Origin: Knoellia subterranea KCTC 19937
GTDB lineage: Bacteria; Actinomycetota; Actinomycetes; Actinomycetales; Dermatophilaceae
Direction: 5' to 3'
Assembly: GCF_000768685.1 (NCBI RefSeq)
Contig: NZ_AVPK01000001.1
Location: 434,001 to 498,000 of the forward strand
DNA: 64,000 nt
Positions 54,231 to 64,000 of this stretch are shown here, piece after piece. Every line of letters starts with the position of its first letter. Positions within the stretch are counted from its first letter, which is position 1. The position numbers were made by a program, and so were the translations under genes. The notes under the pieces were generated by a model. That model saw nothing but the letters and a program-made list of their open reading frames with translations. It ran no database searches and was not told the DNA's origin.

Positions 54231-54896
54231 ATGGTCAACCTCACCCGCATCTACACCCGCACCGGAGACGACGGCACCACCGGCCTCGGCGACTTCAGCC
54301 GCACGAGCAAGACCGACCCTCGCCTGGCGGCCTACGCGGACGTCAACGAGGCCAACGCCGTCATCGGTGTCGTCCTCGCGACCGGTGAGCTGACCGACGA
54401 CGTCCGCGCCATCCTCGGGCGCGTCCAGAACGACCTGTTCGACGTCGGCGCCGACCTGTCCACCCCCCTGCTCGAGAACCCCGAGTACCCGCCCCTGCGC
54501 GTCCAGCAGGAGTGGATCGACGAGCTCGAGTGCGACTGCGACACCCAGAACGCCAAGCTCGAGAAGCTCCGCTCGTTCATCCTCCCGGGCGGCACCGTCG
54601 CCGCCGCCCACCTGCACCAGGCGACCACCGTCGTCCGTCGCGCCGAACGCACGACCTGGGCCGCGATCGAGACCCACGGAACGGACATGGGCACGACGAA
54701 GGGTGAGGGCGGGGTCAACCCCAGCGCCGCGGCATACCTCAATCGTCTGTCGGATCTGCTCTTCATCCTCGCGCGGGTCGCCAACCTCGACGCAGGTGGT
54801 GACGTCCTCTGGAAGCCCGGGGGCGGGCGCGCCGAGGCTCCAGCCAAGAAGGGCCGAGCCACCCGGCCGGACGACCCGGCGACCGACGACGACTGA
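54231..54896 (+). CDS. Cob(I)alamin adenosyltransferase, PduO type
   Basis: 221 residues from ATG 54231. Transfers adenosyl from ATP to cob(I)alamin to make coenzyme B12 for the mutase. The ATP loop is IYTRTGDDGTTGLGDFSRTS (residues 7-26), with FILPGGTVAAAHLHQATTVV and RRAERTTW further on, and LNRLSDLLFILARVAN near the end, all PduO hallmarks. A Lys/Arg/Asp-rich tail follows the fold. It is separated from the mutase gene by 1.6 kb, so linkage is by pathway rather than operon. Confidence 0.94.
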   Translation: MVNLTRIYTRTGDDGTTGLGDFSRTSKTDPRLAAYADVNEANAVIGVVLATGELTDDVRAILGRVQNDLFDVGADLSTPLLENPEYPPLRVQQEWIDELECDCDTQNAKLEKLRSFILPGGTVAAAHLHQATTVVRRAERTTWAAIETHGTDMGTTKGEGGVNPSAAAYLNRLSDLLFILARVANLDAGGDVLWKPGGGRAEAPAKKGRATRPDDPATDDD

Positions 54897-54905
54897 ACGC
54901 CGCCC

Positions 54906-55334
54906 TCAGGCGACGTTGACGTTGAAGCCGGGCGGCGAGCTCTCGAGCCACGCCCGCAACGACGTGTATGCCGCAGGGCTCATCGCGAGTTCGTAGTCTC
55001 CCGACCGCGACCGACCACTCACGCACACTGCGTCCCCGGGCAAACCCGGCACCGCCTCGTCGAGCCGACGGGGGGCCCCGAAGTCGAGGTCGTGCCGGAG
55101 CCACGAGTGGTCGGGACGGAACGAGGGACCGACGACCGAGAACCAGTCGAGTCGATCCCCCGCGATGCGCGCCAGGCCGAGCCGCCAGCGGCGGTCACCC
55201 GTGTTGATCGCGCAGATCATGAGCGGCTGTCCGCCCGAGATCCACCGGCGGCGCAGCCACACGAACACGATGCTGGCCACCACAAGCGCGAGCGCCACCA
55301 CGAGCACGAGCTCAATGGTGGCGATCGGCGTCAT
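54906..55334 (-). CDS. DUF2550 membrane protein
   Basis: 142 residues from ATG 55334. One N-terminal membrane helix (IELVLVVALALVVASIVFVW), then a soluble domain with WRLGLARIAGDRLDWFSVVG and SGDYELAMSPAAYTSLRAWL. DUF2550 genes lie after atpC in many actinobacteria, as here (19 bases after the atpC stop). Function unknown; position suggests a link to ATP synthase assembly or simply conserved gene order. Confidence 0.88.
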   Translation of the reverse strand: MTPIATIELVLVVALALVVASIVFVWLRRRWISGGQPLMICAINTGDRRWRLGLARIAGDRLDWFSVVGPSFRPDHSWLRHDLDFGAPRRLDEAVPGLPGDAVCVSGRSRSGDYELAMSPAAYTSLRAWLESSPPGFNVNVA

Positions 55335-55353
55335 GACATGCTCCGCCGTGGAC

Positions 55354-55623
55354 TCAGTTGCCCAGACCGGAGGCGTCGACGGCCTCCGCGAGGATCGTCA
55401 CGCGGTCGTGGTCGACCGAGAGGAAGCCACCGTCGATGGTGGCGGTGCGTACGCCGCCCTCACCGTGGATCTTGATCTCACCCTCGACGAGAACGCCGAG
55501 AAGGGGCGTGTGGCCCGGCAGGATGCCGAGTTCCCCATCGATGGAGCGGGCACTCACCTGGCTCGCCTCGCCCTCCCAGACCTTGCGGTCCGCGGCGACG
55601 AGTTCGACCTGCAGCTGGCTCAC
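55354..55623 (-). CDS. atpC: ATP synthase F1 subunit epsilon
   Basis: 89 residues from GTG 55623 (MSQLQVELVAADRKVWEGEA). It contains only the N-terminal beta-sandwich of epsilon, with LGILPGHTPLLGVLVEGEIK; the C-terminal two-helix region that inhibits ATP hydrolysis in longer homologues is shortened to a few residues. This length is common in actinobacteria. It is separated from atpD by 120 bases holding a strong hairpin, unlike the tight spacing in the rest of the operon. Confidence 0.92.
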   Translation of the reverse strand: MSQLQVELVAADRKVWEGEASQVSARSIDGELGILPGHTPLLGVLVEGEIKIHGEGGVRTATIDGGFLSVDHDRVTILAEAVDASGLGN

Positions 55624-55693
55624 GTGTTCCTCCGGGAAGTGGTGTGGGTGTGAAGTCTAGCGGCGCTGGCTGGGAACACCTGCGCCGTATGAC

Positions 55694-55727
55694 GCAGGGC
55701 CGATACCGCTCGCGGCATCGGCCCTGC
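55694..55727 (-). other. Strong hairpin between atpD and atpC
   Basis: Arms 55694-55704 and 55717-55727 (GCAGGGCCGAT and complement) form an 11-bp stem with a 12-base loop, 17 bases after the atpD stop. It could attenuate transcription or protect the atpD 3' end, lowering atpC relative to atpD. No T-tract follows. Confidence 0.65.
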
Positions 55728-55743
55728 GATCAACGGTTGTTGC

Positions 55744-58121
<2,378 letters not shown>

Positions 58122-58218
58122 AGGTTTCCGCCTTCCTTGGTGTCTGGTGCTGCGTTGCCAACAAAACTTCGGGTATGCCGCGTGGTCGCCTTCGCGACCG
58201 GCTGCCCCGCCGCCGGAT

Positions 58219-58234
58219 GGTCACCGAGGTGACC
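58219..58234. other. Small palindrome in the atpA-atpG gap
   Basis: GGTCACC-GA-GGTGACC within a 127-base gap that also holds a GGTCGC-CTTC-GCGACC hairpin just upstream. These may stabilise or process the polycistronic mRNA between atpA and atpG; no promoter is evident. Confidence 0.4.
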
Positions 58235-58248
58235 ACCCGGCATGCGGG

Positions 58249-59886
58249 TCAGCGCTTCTGCTTGACGATCTGCTCCTGGGCCGAGTCCAGAGCGTCGTCG
58301 CCGCTCTCGGTCTCGTCGCCGACCGGGACGTTCTCCTTGTTGGAGGGCTCGAAGCCCTTCTTGAAGGAGTCGATCTCGGCCTTGAGGGCCTCTTCGGTCG
58401 AGTCCTCGAACTTGCCCGTCTCACGGATGGCGGCGAGGAGGTCGGCCTTGCTGCGACGCAGGTGGCCGAGGAACTCGGACTCGAAGCGACGGATGTCCTC
58501 GACCTCGATGTCGTCGAGCTGACCGGTGGTCCCGGCCCACACGGAGACGACCTGCTCCTCGACGGGGAACGGCGCCGACTGCGACTGCTTGAGGAGCTCG
58601 ACGAGGCGAGCACCCTTGGCGAGCTGCGCCTTGGACGCGGCGTCGAGGTCGGAGGCGAACATCGCGAAGGCCTCGAGCGCGCGGAACTGGGCGAGGTCGA
58701 GCTTCAGACGACCGGAGACCGACTTCATGGCCTTGGTCTGTGCCGCACCACCGACTCGGGAGACCGAGACACCCACATCGACCGCGGGGCGGACGTTGGA
58801 GTTGAACAGGTCGGCCTGCAGGTAGATCTGGCCGTCGGTGATGGAGATGACGTTGGTCGGGATGTACGCCGAGACGTCACCGGCCTTCGTCTCGATGATG
58901 GGGAGGCCGGTCATCGAGCCCGCACCGAGCTCGTCGTTGAGCTTGGCGCAACGCTCGAGCAGACGGGAGTGCAGGTAGAAGACGTCGCCCGGGTAGGCCT
59001 CGCGGCCCGGCGGGCGGCGGAGGAGGAGGGAGACGGCGCGGTAGGCCTCGGCCTGCTTGGACAGGTCGTCGAAGACGATGAGGACGTGCTTGCCCTGGTA
59101 CATCCAGTGCTGACCGATGGCCGAGCCGGTGTAGGGGGCGAGGTACTTGAAGCCGGCGCTGTCGGACGCGGGGGCGGCGACGATGGTGGTGTACTCCATC
59201 GCGCCGGCCTCCTCGAGGGTGCCGCGGACCGACGCGATCGTCGAGCCCTTCTGACCGATGGCGACGTAGATGCAGCGGACCTGCTTGTTCGGGTCGCCCG
59301 TCTCCCAGAACTCCTTCTGGTTGATGATCGTGTCGATCGCGACCGTGGTCTTGCCGGTCTGGCGGTCACCGATGATGAGCTGGCGCTGGCCACGGCCGAT
59401 CGGCGTCATGGCGTCGACGGCCTTGAGGCCGGTCTGCAGCGGCTCGTGGACCGACTTGCGCTGGACGACGGAGGGAGCCTGGAGCTCGAGCGCACGACGC
59501 TCGTCGCTCTGGATGTCGCCGAGACCGTCGATCGGGTTGCCGAGCGGGTCGACGACGCGGCCGAGGAAGTTGTCACCCACGGGGACCGAGAGGACCTCGC
59601 CGGTGCGCTTGACCTGCTGACCCTCCTCGATCTTGGAGAAGTCACCGAGCACGACGACACCGATGTCGTGGACGTCGAGGTTGAGCGCGAGGCCCAGCGT
59701 GCCGTCCTCGAACTCGAGCAGCTCGTTGGTCATGGCCGAGGGCAGGCCCTCGACGTGGGCGATGCCGTCACCGGCGTCGCTGACTCGGCCGACCTCTTCG
59801 CGGGAGGCCGCGCCGGGCTCGTAGGACTGGACGTAGGTGTCCAGCGCGTCCCGGATCTCCTCCGGACGGATCGAGAGCTCCGTCAT
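58249..59886 (-). CDS. atpA: ATP synthase F1 subunit alpha
   Basis: 545 residues from ATG 59886 ([20 protein letters not shown]). The regulatory nucleotide site is seen in [37 protein letters not shown] and [20 protein letters not shown] are typical. A charged C-terminal extension of about 30 residues ([20 protein letters not shown]-like, ending IVKQKR) goes beyond the E. coli protein, as in other actinobacteria. Confidence 0.97.
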   Translation of the reverse strand: MTELSIRPEEIRDALDTYVQSYEPGAASREEVGRVSDAGDGIAHVEGLPSAMTNELLEFEDGTLGLALNLDVHDIGVVVLGDFSKIEEGQQVKRTGEVLSVPVGDNFLGRVVDPLGNPIDGLGDIQSDERRALELQAPSVVQRKSVHEPLQTGLKAVDAMTPIGRGQRQLIIGDRQTGKTTVAIDTIINQKEFWETGDPNKQVRCIYVAIGQKGSTIASVRGTLEEAGAMEYTTIVAAPASDSAGFKYLAPYTGSAIGQHWMYQGKHVLIVFDDLSKQAEAYRAVSLLLRRPPGREAYPGDVFYLHSRLLERCAKLNDELGAGSMTGLPIIETKAGDVSAYIPTNVISITDGQIYLQADLFNSNVRPAVDVGVSVSRVGGAAQTKAMKSVSGRLKLDLAQFRALEAFAMFASDLDAASKAQLAKGARLVELLKQSQSAPFPVEEQVVSVWAGTTGQLDDIEVEDIRRFESEFLGHLRRSKADLLAAIRETGKFEDSTEEALKAEIDSFKKGFEPSNKENVPVGDETESGDDALDSAQEQIVKQKR

Positions 59887-59908
59887 GTGATCTCTTCTCC
59901 TCAGGTAC

Positions 59909-59926
59909 CGGCCCCCGGTGGGGCCG
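59909..59926. other. GC-rich hairpin in the atpH-atpA gap
   Basis: CGGCCCC-CGGT-GGGGCCG, a 7-bp stem with a four-base loop, 23 bases upstream of the atpA start. It may affect processing or translation of atpA within the operon. Confidence 0.45.
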
Positions 59927-59990
59927 AAGTGTGTGGGCTGTCGTGCTTGTTCAGATGTGGTCGAGCTCGAGAGCCCGGTATGCCGTGTGG

Positions 59991-60799
59991 TCAGCCGGCG
60001 AGGTCGCGCCGCACCGTGTCGAGGCGGCGAACGACGGTCCCGTCGACGACTTCGTCGCCGACCTGGACCCGGATCCCGCCGACGATGCCCTTGTCGAGCA
60101 CGATCTGCAGGGTGACCTTCTTGCCGTAGATCGAACGCAGAGCCGACGCGAGTCGCGACTGCTGCCGCTCGTCGAGCGGAACCGCGGTCGTGACCAGGGC
60201 CTTGAGCTCGTCGCGACGCTCGGTCGCGAGCTTGAGGTAGGACTCGAGCACGCGGTCGAGGCGACGACCTCGCGGCACGAGCACGGCCCGCTCCGCGAGG
60301 CGGATCGTTTCGGGCTGGGCCTTGCCCTCGAGCAGCTTGCGGACGACACCGGCCTTGCCCTCGGCATCGGTGTTGCGGCTGCTCAGGGTGTCGCGGAGCT
60401 CGGCGTCGGCGGCAATGATCCGCTCGAAGCGGAACAGCTCGTCCTCGACCGTGTCGACCCGCTCGGCCTTCTCGGCGTTCGCCAGGAGGGCGCGCACCGC
60501 AAGGGACTCGAGAGTGTCGCCGAAGTCGCCCTCGGACGACCAGCGCTGCGCGACGACCTCACCCATGAGGGTGTTGGCCGACTCGCTCACCTTGCCGCCG
60601 AAGATGCGGTCGGCGAGGCCGCGCTTGGCCTCACCCTCACGCGACGGATCGGCGAATGCGCGACGCAGCGACGCGTCGCCCTCGATGGTGCCGGCGATCG
60701 CGAACAGCTCCTCAGCGAGAGCCCCGCGGTCGACGCCGTCGAGAGCCAGGGCGAGGGCCTTGTCGGCCGCCGCCCGTGCTCCGCGGGACGAACCAGCCA

Positions 60800-60800
<1 letters not shown>
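59991..60800 (-). CDS. atpH: ATP synthase F1 subunit delta
   Basis: 269 residues from ATG 60800. Peripheral-stalk subunit joining F1 to subunit b. The N-terminal domain ([40 protein letters not shown]) and the C-terminal [20 protein letters not shown] and [20 protein letters not shown]-type strand ([19 protein letters not shown]) are typical. Longer than the E. coli protein but not a b-delta fusion as in mycobacteria, because a separate atpF precedes it. The ATG overlaps the atpF stop. Confidence 0.95.
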
Positions 60801-61471
<671 letters not shown>

Positions 61472-61512
61472 CTAGTGCTTCGTGCCGGATCGGTGTGAGT
61501 GAGCCTCTGGGA

Positions 61513-61713
61513 TCAGAGGAAGAAGAGCACCAGGCCGAAGATCGCGAGCGCCTCGGCGAGCGCGAAGCCAAGGATGGCGATCGGCTGCAGGAGGTTGCGG
61601 GCCTCCGGCTGACGTGCGACGCCATTGATGTAGGCGGCGAAGATCAGGCCGACGGCGATGGCCGGGCCGATGGTCGCGAGGCCGTAACCGACGAGCGAGA
61701 GGTTGCCTTCCAC
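61513..61713 (-). CDS. atpE: ATP synthase F0 subunit c
   Basis: 66 residues from GTG 61713. Two membrane helices joined by the polar loop ARQPEARN. The proton-binding carboxylate is Glu near residue 54 in [15 protein letters not shown]. There is no sodium-type ligand pattern, so proton coupling is expected. This is the very short c-subunit typical of actinobacteria. Confidence 0.96.
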   Translation of the reverse strand: MEGNLSLVGYGLATIGPAIAVGLIFAAYINGVARQPEARNLLQPIAILGFALAEALAIFGLVLFFL

Positions 61714-61826
61714 GATGATTCCTCTTTCGTGTTTCTGGGGGTCCCACGCGGCGTGTGCCGGGCGGAAGTTCGGTGTGTTTCGAGTGGGTATGAAGTTGTG
61801 GTGGAGCGTTCAGAGGGCCGAGTGAC

Positions 61827-62642
61827 TCAGTGGTCGTCGGCCAGCGCGCCGGCGATGTAGCTCGCCGAGAGCAGGGTGAAGACGTAGGCCTGGAGGAACT
61901 GGACCAGTGCCTCGAAGACGAACATGACCGCAGCCATGATGAACGTCGGGACGGAGAGCAGTTTGAAGACGACTCCCTGGGTGAGGAAGTAGGCGCCCGC
62001 GCTCACGAAGAGCACAATGAGCATGTGGCCGGCGAACATGTTGCCGAAGAGTCGCAGGGCCAGCGTGAGCGGGCGGGTGATGAAGTAGGTGATCAACTCG
62101 AGGAAGAAGATCGCCGGCTTGATCCAGCCCGGGAGGCCGTCGGGGACCATGTGGGCGAAGTAGCCCTTGACGCCGTGCTTCTTGATGCCGATCCAGTGGT
62201 AGACGACGTAGACGACGAGGACCAGCGCGATCGGGAAGCCGATCTTGCCCATCGTCGGGTTCATGACCGGCGGGATGATGCCCATCCAGTTGTTCAGCAG
62301 GATCAGGGAGAAGAGGCTGAACAGCAGCGGCACGAACTTGAGGAAGTGCTTCGTGCCGATCATGTCGCGGGCGATGCCGTTGCGCGCGAAGTTGTAGAAG
62401 CCCTCCATGAGCCACTGGCCCTTGGACGGGACGATCGCCGCGTTCTTGGACAGCGCGATCATCGCGATGCTCAGGACGATGACGGAGACGCCACCCCACA
62501 CCATCTGCTCGGTGATGGCCCACTGCCCGTCACCAATGAGCGGGAGCCAGAAGATGTCCGGGCTCGGGGTGTGGAACTCACCACCGCCCTCTTCGGCGAC
62601 GACGGCGGTCGTGGTCCCTGCAGCCAGCGCAGTCAGGATCAC
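61827..62642 (-). CDS. atpB: ATP synthase F0 subunit a
   Basis: 271 residues from GTG 62642, with GGAGAACC upstream. Membrane subunit forming the proton half-channels. The essential Arg is in TLALRLFGNMFAGHMLIVLF (near residue 195), and the last helices have ALVQFLQAYVFTLLSASYIA. The exported N-terminus includes FHTPSPDIFWLP. First of the eight structural genes, after atpI- and atpZ-like genes. Confidence 0.95.
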   Translation of the reverse strand: MILTALAAGTTTAVVAEEGGGEFHTPSPDIFWLPLIGDGQWAITEQMVWGGVSVIVLSIAMIALSKNAAIVPSKGQWLMEGFYNFARNGIARDMIGTKHFLKFVPLLFSLFSLILLNNWMGIIPPVMNPTMGKIGFPIALVLVVYVVYHWIGIKKHGVKGYFAHMVPDGLPGWIKPAIFFLELITYFITRPLTLALRLFGNMFAGHMLIVLFVSAGAYFLTQGVVFKLLSVPTFIMAAVMFVFEALVQFLQAYVFTLLSASYIAGALADDH

Positions 62643-62727
62643 AGGTGGTTCTCCTCGTTCATGGTGATGGCGGCACCCTGCAATCGCGGCTCGTGCGCGA
62701 GTCGCTTGCGGCCGTTGGTCAGGGGCG

Positions 62728-63000
62728 TCACGACGTACCGTACCGGAGCCAGATGGTGTACAGCGACAGTGCCATCCCGGCCAGGATCCCGAGCACCACG
62801 ATGAAGCCGGTGCCGAGAAGCTTGTCGAGTCCGAAACCGATCGCGCCGAAGACAGCGGGGCCGGTGATGAGGTAGGCGATGACGGTCGCACCGAGGGCGT
62901 CGGCACGCGCGGTGGCGCTGGGCTTCTCGGGGTCGTCGTGCCAGGTCGAGAACGGCTCGTGGCCCTCGACACCCCTGGGGATCTTGCGCTCGTCGCTCAT
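62728..63000 (-). CDS. AtpZ/AtpI family small membrane protein
   Basis: 90 residues from ATG 63000. Two membrane helices (ATVIAYLITGPAVFGAIGFG and GFIVVLGILAGMALSLYTIW) with the short cytoplasmic start DERKIPRGVEGHEPFSTWHD. Proteins of this kind assist F0 assembly or magnesium supply to ATP synthase. Its ATG overlaps the stop of the preceding gene, and it lies 85 bases before atpB. Confidence 0.85.
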   Translation of the reverse strand: MSDERKIPRGVEGHEPFSTWHDDPEKPSATARADALGATVIAYLITGPAVFGAIGFGLDKLLGTGFIVVLGILAGMALSLYTIWLRYGTS

Positions 63001-63443
63001 GACCGCACTCCCCCGTCGAGCGAACCGGGGTGGATCTCGTGGCGCGCGCGGACGTAGCCCGCGATCTGGCCGACCTGCATGAGGACGGTCTGCACGATGG
63101 CCGACAGGGCGAACGAGCGCCCGTCCAGCCAGTCCACACCGCGCAGCGCAAGCACGATGGCCACGATGACGATGAGCTGCCCGAGGTAGACGACGCCCGC
63201 TCCCGCCATCGACGTCGCGGCCGGTCCCATGACCACCGCGGTGATGCCGAGGAGCCCCACGATGAGGACCACGAAGACGGTCGCGGCACCCGCGAGAGCC
63301 GAGAGCGCACCGCGCTCACCGGCATACGCCCAGAAGATTCCGGCCAACACCGGAAGGGCGATCATCCCGGGGACGAGAGCACCGCGCAGCATCATCCGGA
63401 CCGGGGTCCGTGGCGCGCGATTCGTGGTCACTGGGCTCTCCAT
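62997..63443 (-). CDS. ATP synthase protein I-like membrane protein
   Basis: 148 residues from ATG 63443 with four predicted membrane helices (LPVLAGIFWAYAGERGALSA, FVVLIVGLLGITAVVMGPAA, VYLGQLIVIVAIVLALRGVD and a C-terminal one). Position at the head of the atp operon and topology match actinobacterial AtpI-like proteins, thought to help assemble the c-ring. A perfect CRP-type palindrome lies 18 bases upstream of its start. Confidence 0.82.
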   Translation of the reverse strand: MESPVTTNRAPRTPVRMMLRGALVPGMIALPVLAGIFWAYAGERGALSALAGAATVFVVLIVGLLGITAVVMGPAATSMAGAGVVYLGQLIVIVAIVLALRGVDWLDGRSFALSAIVQTVLMQVGQIAGYVRARHEIHPGSLDGGVRS

Positions 63444-63460
63444 CGAGGTCGTTCCGGGTG

Positions 63461-63480
63461 CTTGTGAAAACTATCACAAG
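63461..63480. promoter_or_regulatory. CRP/GlxR-type site over the atp operon promoter
   Basis: CTTGTGA-AAACTA-TCACAAG is a perfect inverted repeat matching the TGTGA-N6-TCACA consensus for CRP-family regulators. On the minus strand it contains TGATAGTTT, an extended -10-like element with TTGTCC 18 bases upstream, so a bound regulator would cover the atp promoter. It also lies 78 bases before the sugar-transferase start. Sequence match is direct; the binding protein is inferred. Confidence 0.7.
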
Positions 63481-63544
63481 CGTCCGGACGGGGACAAATG
63501 GGCACTCCCCGATGGGCGTCCCCGAGGGCGGCACCGGGTCCGCA

Positions 63545-63550
63545 TACACT
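63545..63550 (+). promoter_or_regulatory. -10-like TACACT for a leaderless sugar-transferase mRNA
   Basis: TACACT ends seven bases before the ATG at 63558, with no ribosome site between, the same layout as at the LysR, epimerase and nucS starts. Confidence 0.4.
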
Positions 63551-63557
63551 CACGGCC

Positions 63558-64000
63558 ATGAGACAGCGGCTCCTCGTCGGCATGGCCTGCGCAGACGCCG
63601 CACTCCTCTTCATTGCCTTCGTCATCGGGACTTACGTGCAGTTCGGGGGCCACCCGTTCGGCGATGAGGTCTTCATCGACACCCAGGCACGCGGGCTGCT
63701 CCAGATCCTGCTCATCTGCCTTGGCGGGTCACTCGTGGGCAGCGCCCTCGTGGCCGCGGTGATGCCGCACGGACCGCCCCGCCCGACCTACAGCCGCGGC
63801 TCGCTCGGTGCGCTCTTTGCCTTCTTCGTGATCACGGCCGTCATCGTGCTCGTCCGTCCGTACTACTCGCGGCCGCAGCTCTTCACGACCCTCGTCGTCT
63901 GGATCGTCCTCGTGCTGCTGTTGCGTGCGGCGCTGCGACTGCGCCCGTGGACCGAGCGCCTCGTGATCGTCACGAACTCCGACGCCATCGTGCGCGCGCT
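63558..64000 (+). CDS. Probable polyprenyl-phosphate sugar transferase, N-terminal part (cut by window edge)
   Basis: ATG 63558 opens MRQRLLVGMACADAALLFIA, and the frame stays open to the end (147 codons seen). Four to five membrane helices are visible, with conserved-looking loops FGDEVFIDTQARGLLQ and VRPYYSRPQLFTTLVVW, followed by ERLVIVTNSDAIVRA, which resembles the start of the Rossmann-like domain in initiating glycosyl-phosphotransferases of exopolysaccharide synthesis. The catalytic C-terminal domain lies outside the window, so this stays tentative; another polytopic transferase is possible. Divergent from the atp operon. Confidence 0.45.
   Translation, partial: MRQRLLVGMACADAALLFIAFVIGTYVQFGGHPFGDEVFIDTQARGLLQILLICLGGSLVGSALVAAVMPHGPPRPTYSRGSLGALFAFFVITAVIVLVRPYYSRPQLFTTLVVWIVLVLLLRAALRLRPWTERLVIVTNSDAIVRA

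Overview
The window is very GC-rich (estimated by eye at around 70%), densely coding, and full of GTG starts and 4-bp ATGA/GTGA gene overlaps. Gene content points to a high-GC Gram-positive actinobacterium, probably Micrococcales in the Intrasporangiaceae/Dermatophilaceae area. The markers are a TreS-maltokinase-GlgB glycogen/alpha-glucan block, NucS mismatch-repair endonuclease, crotonyl-CoA carboxylase/reductase with an ethylmalonyl-CoA mutase-like protein, and a DUF2550 gene behind atpC. The family placement is inference. I saw no tRNA, rRNA, CRISPR array, transposase or phage gene. No gene-free stretch exceeds about 300 bases.

Layout. 1-7240 (+): alpha-glucan operon treS (cut at the left edge)-maltokinase-glgB-pgm. 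7243-10395: divergent YeiH exporter/LysR pair, then a DUF559/AbiEi-like gene bracketed by two related 83-bp palindromic repeats. 10396-16352 (-): an unusual trio (ATP-grasp protein plus two alpha/beta-hydrolases), a YbbN/CnoX-like protein, and a lipoprotein/membrane-protein pair. 16506-22751: a sugar ABC importer with PfkB kinase and MarR regulator, divergent from a GH4 phospho-glycosidase. 22789-27492 (-): a two-ATPase/FtsX-type ABC exporter. 27640-32101: thiamine-binding protein, a frameshifted receiver/thioredoxin-reductase-like gene, a Crp/Fnr regulator and a frameshifted MFS-cNMP protein. 32175-36422 and 44381-54896 hold acyl-CoA metabolism: MeaB, thiolase, methylmalonyl/ethylmalonyl-CoA epimerase, Ccr, two 3-hydroxyacyl-CoA dehydrogenases, the B12-dependent mutase and a cobalamin adenosyltransferase. 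These together make most of an ethylmalonyl-CoA pathway. Between them lie an AI-2E-type transporter, an ECF-like sigma factor with an upstream membrane protein, a GcvT-type FAD oxidoreductase, a frameshifted secreted lipase, NucS, a histidine phosphatase and an interrupted Eis-like acetyltransferase. 54906-63443 (-) is the complete ATP synthase operon atpI-Z-B-E-F-H-A-G-D-C-DUF2550, headed by a perfect CRP/GlxR-type palindrome. The right edge cuts a probable polyprenyl-phosphate sugar transferase.

Three things stand out beyond ordinary gene content. First, the octamer GTATGCCG occurs about 38 times on the two strands, in coding and intergenic DNA and in different reading frames; about 2 are expected. 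Second, a set of long, often perfect inverted repeats sits at gene 3' ends, one pair with compensatory changes and one pair flanking the DUF559 gene as exact reverse complements. Third, four reading frames between 28 and 50.4 kb are broken (three small indels and one in-frame TGA). That means either recent decay or assembly errors and should be settled before using those proteins.

Counts and expectations are tallied by eye from the sequence; no database search was possible.
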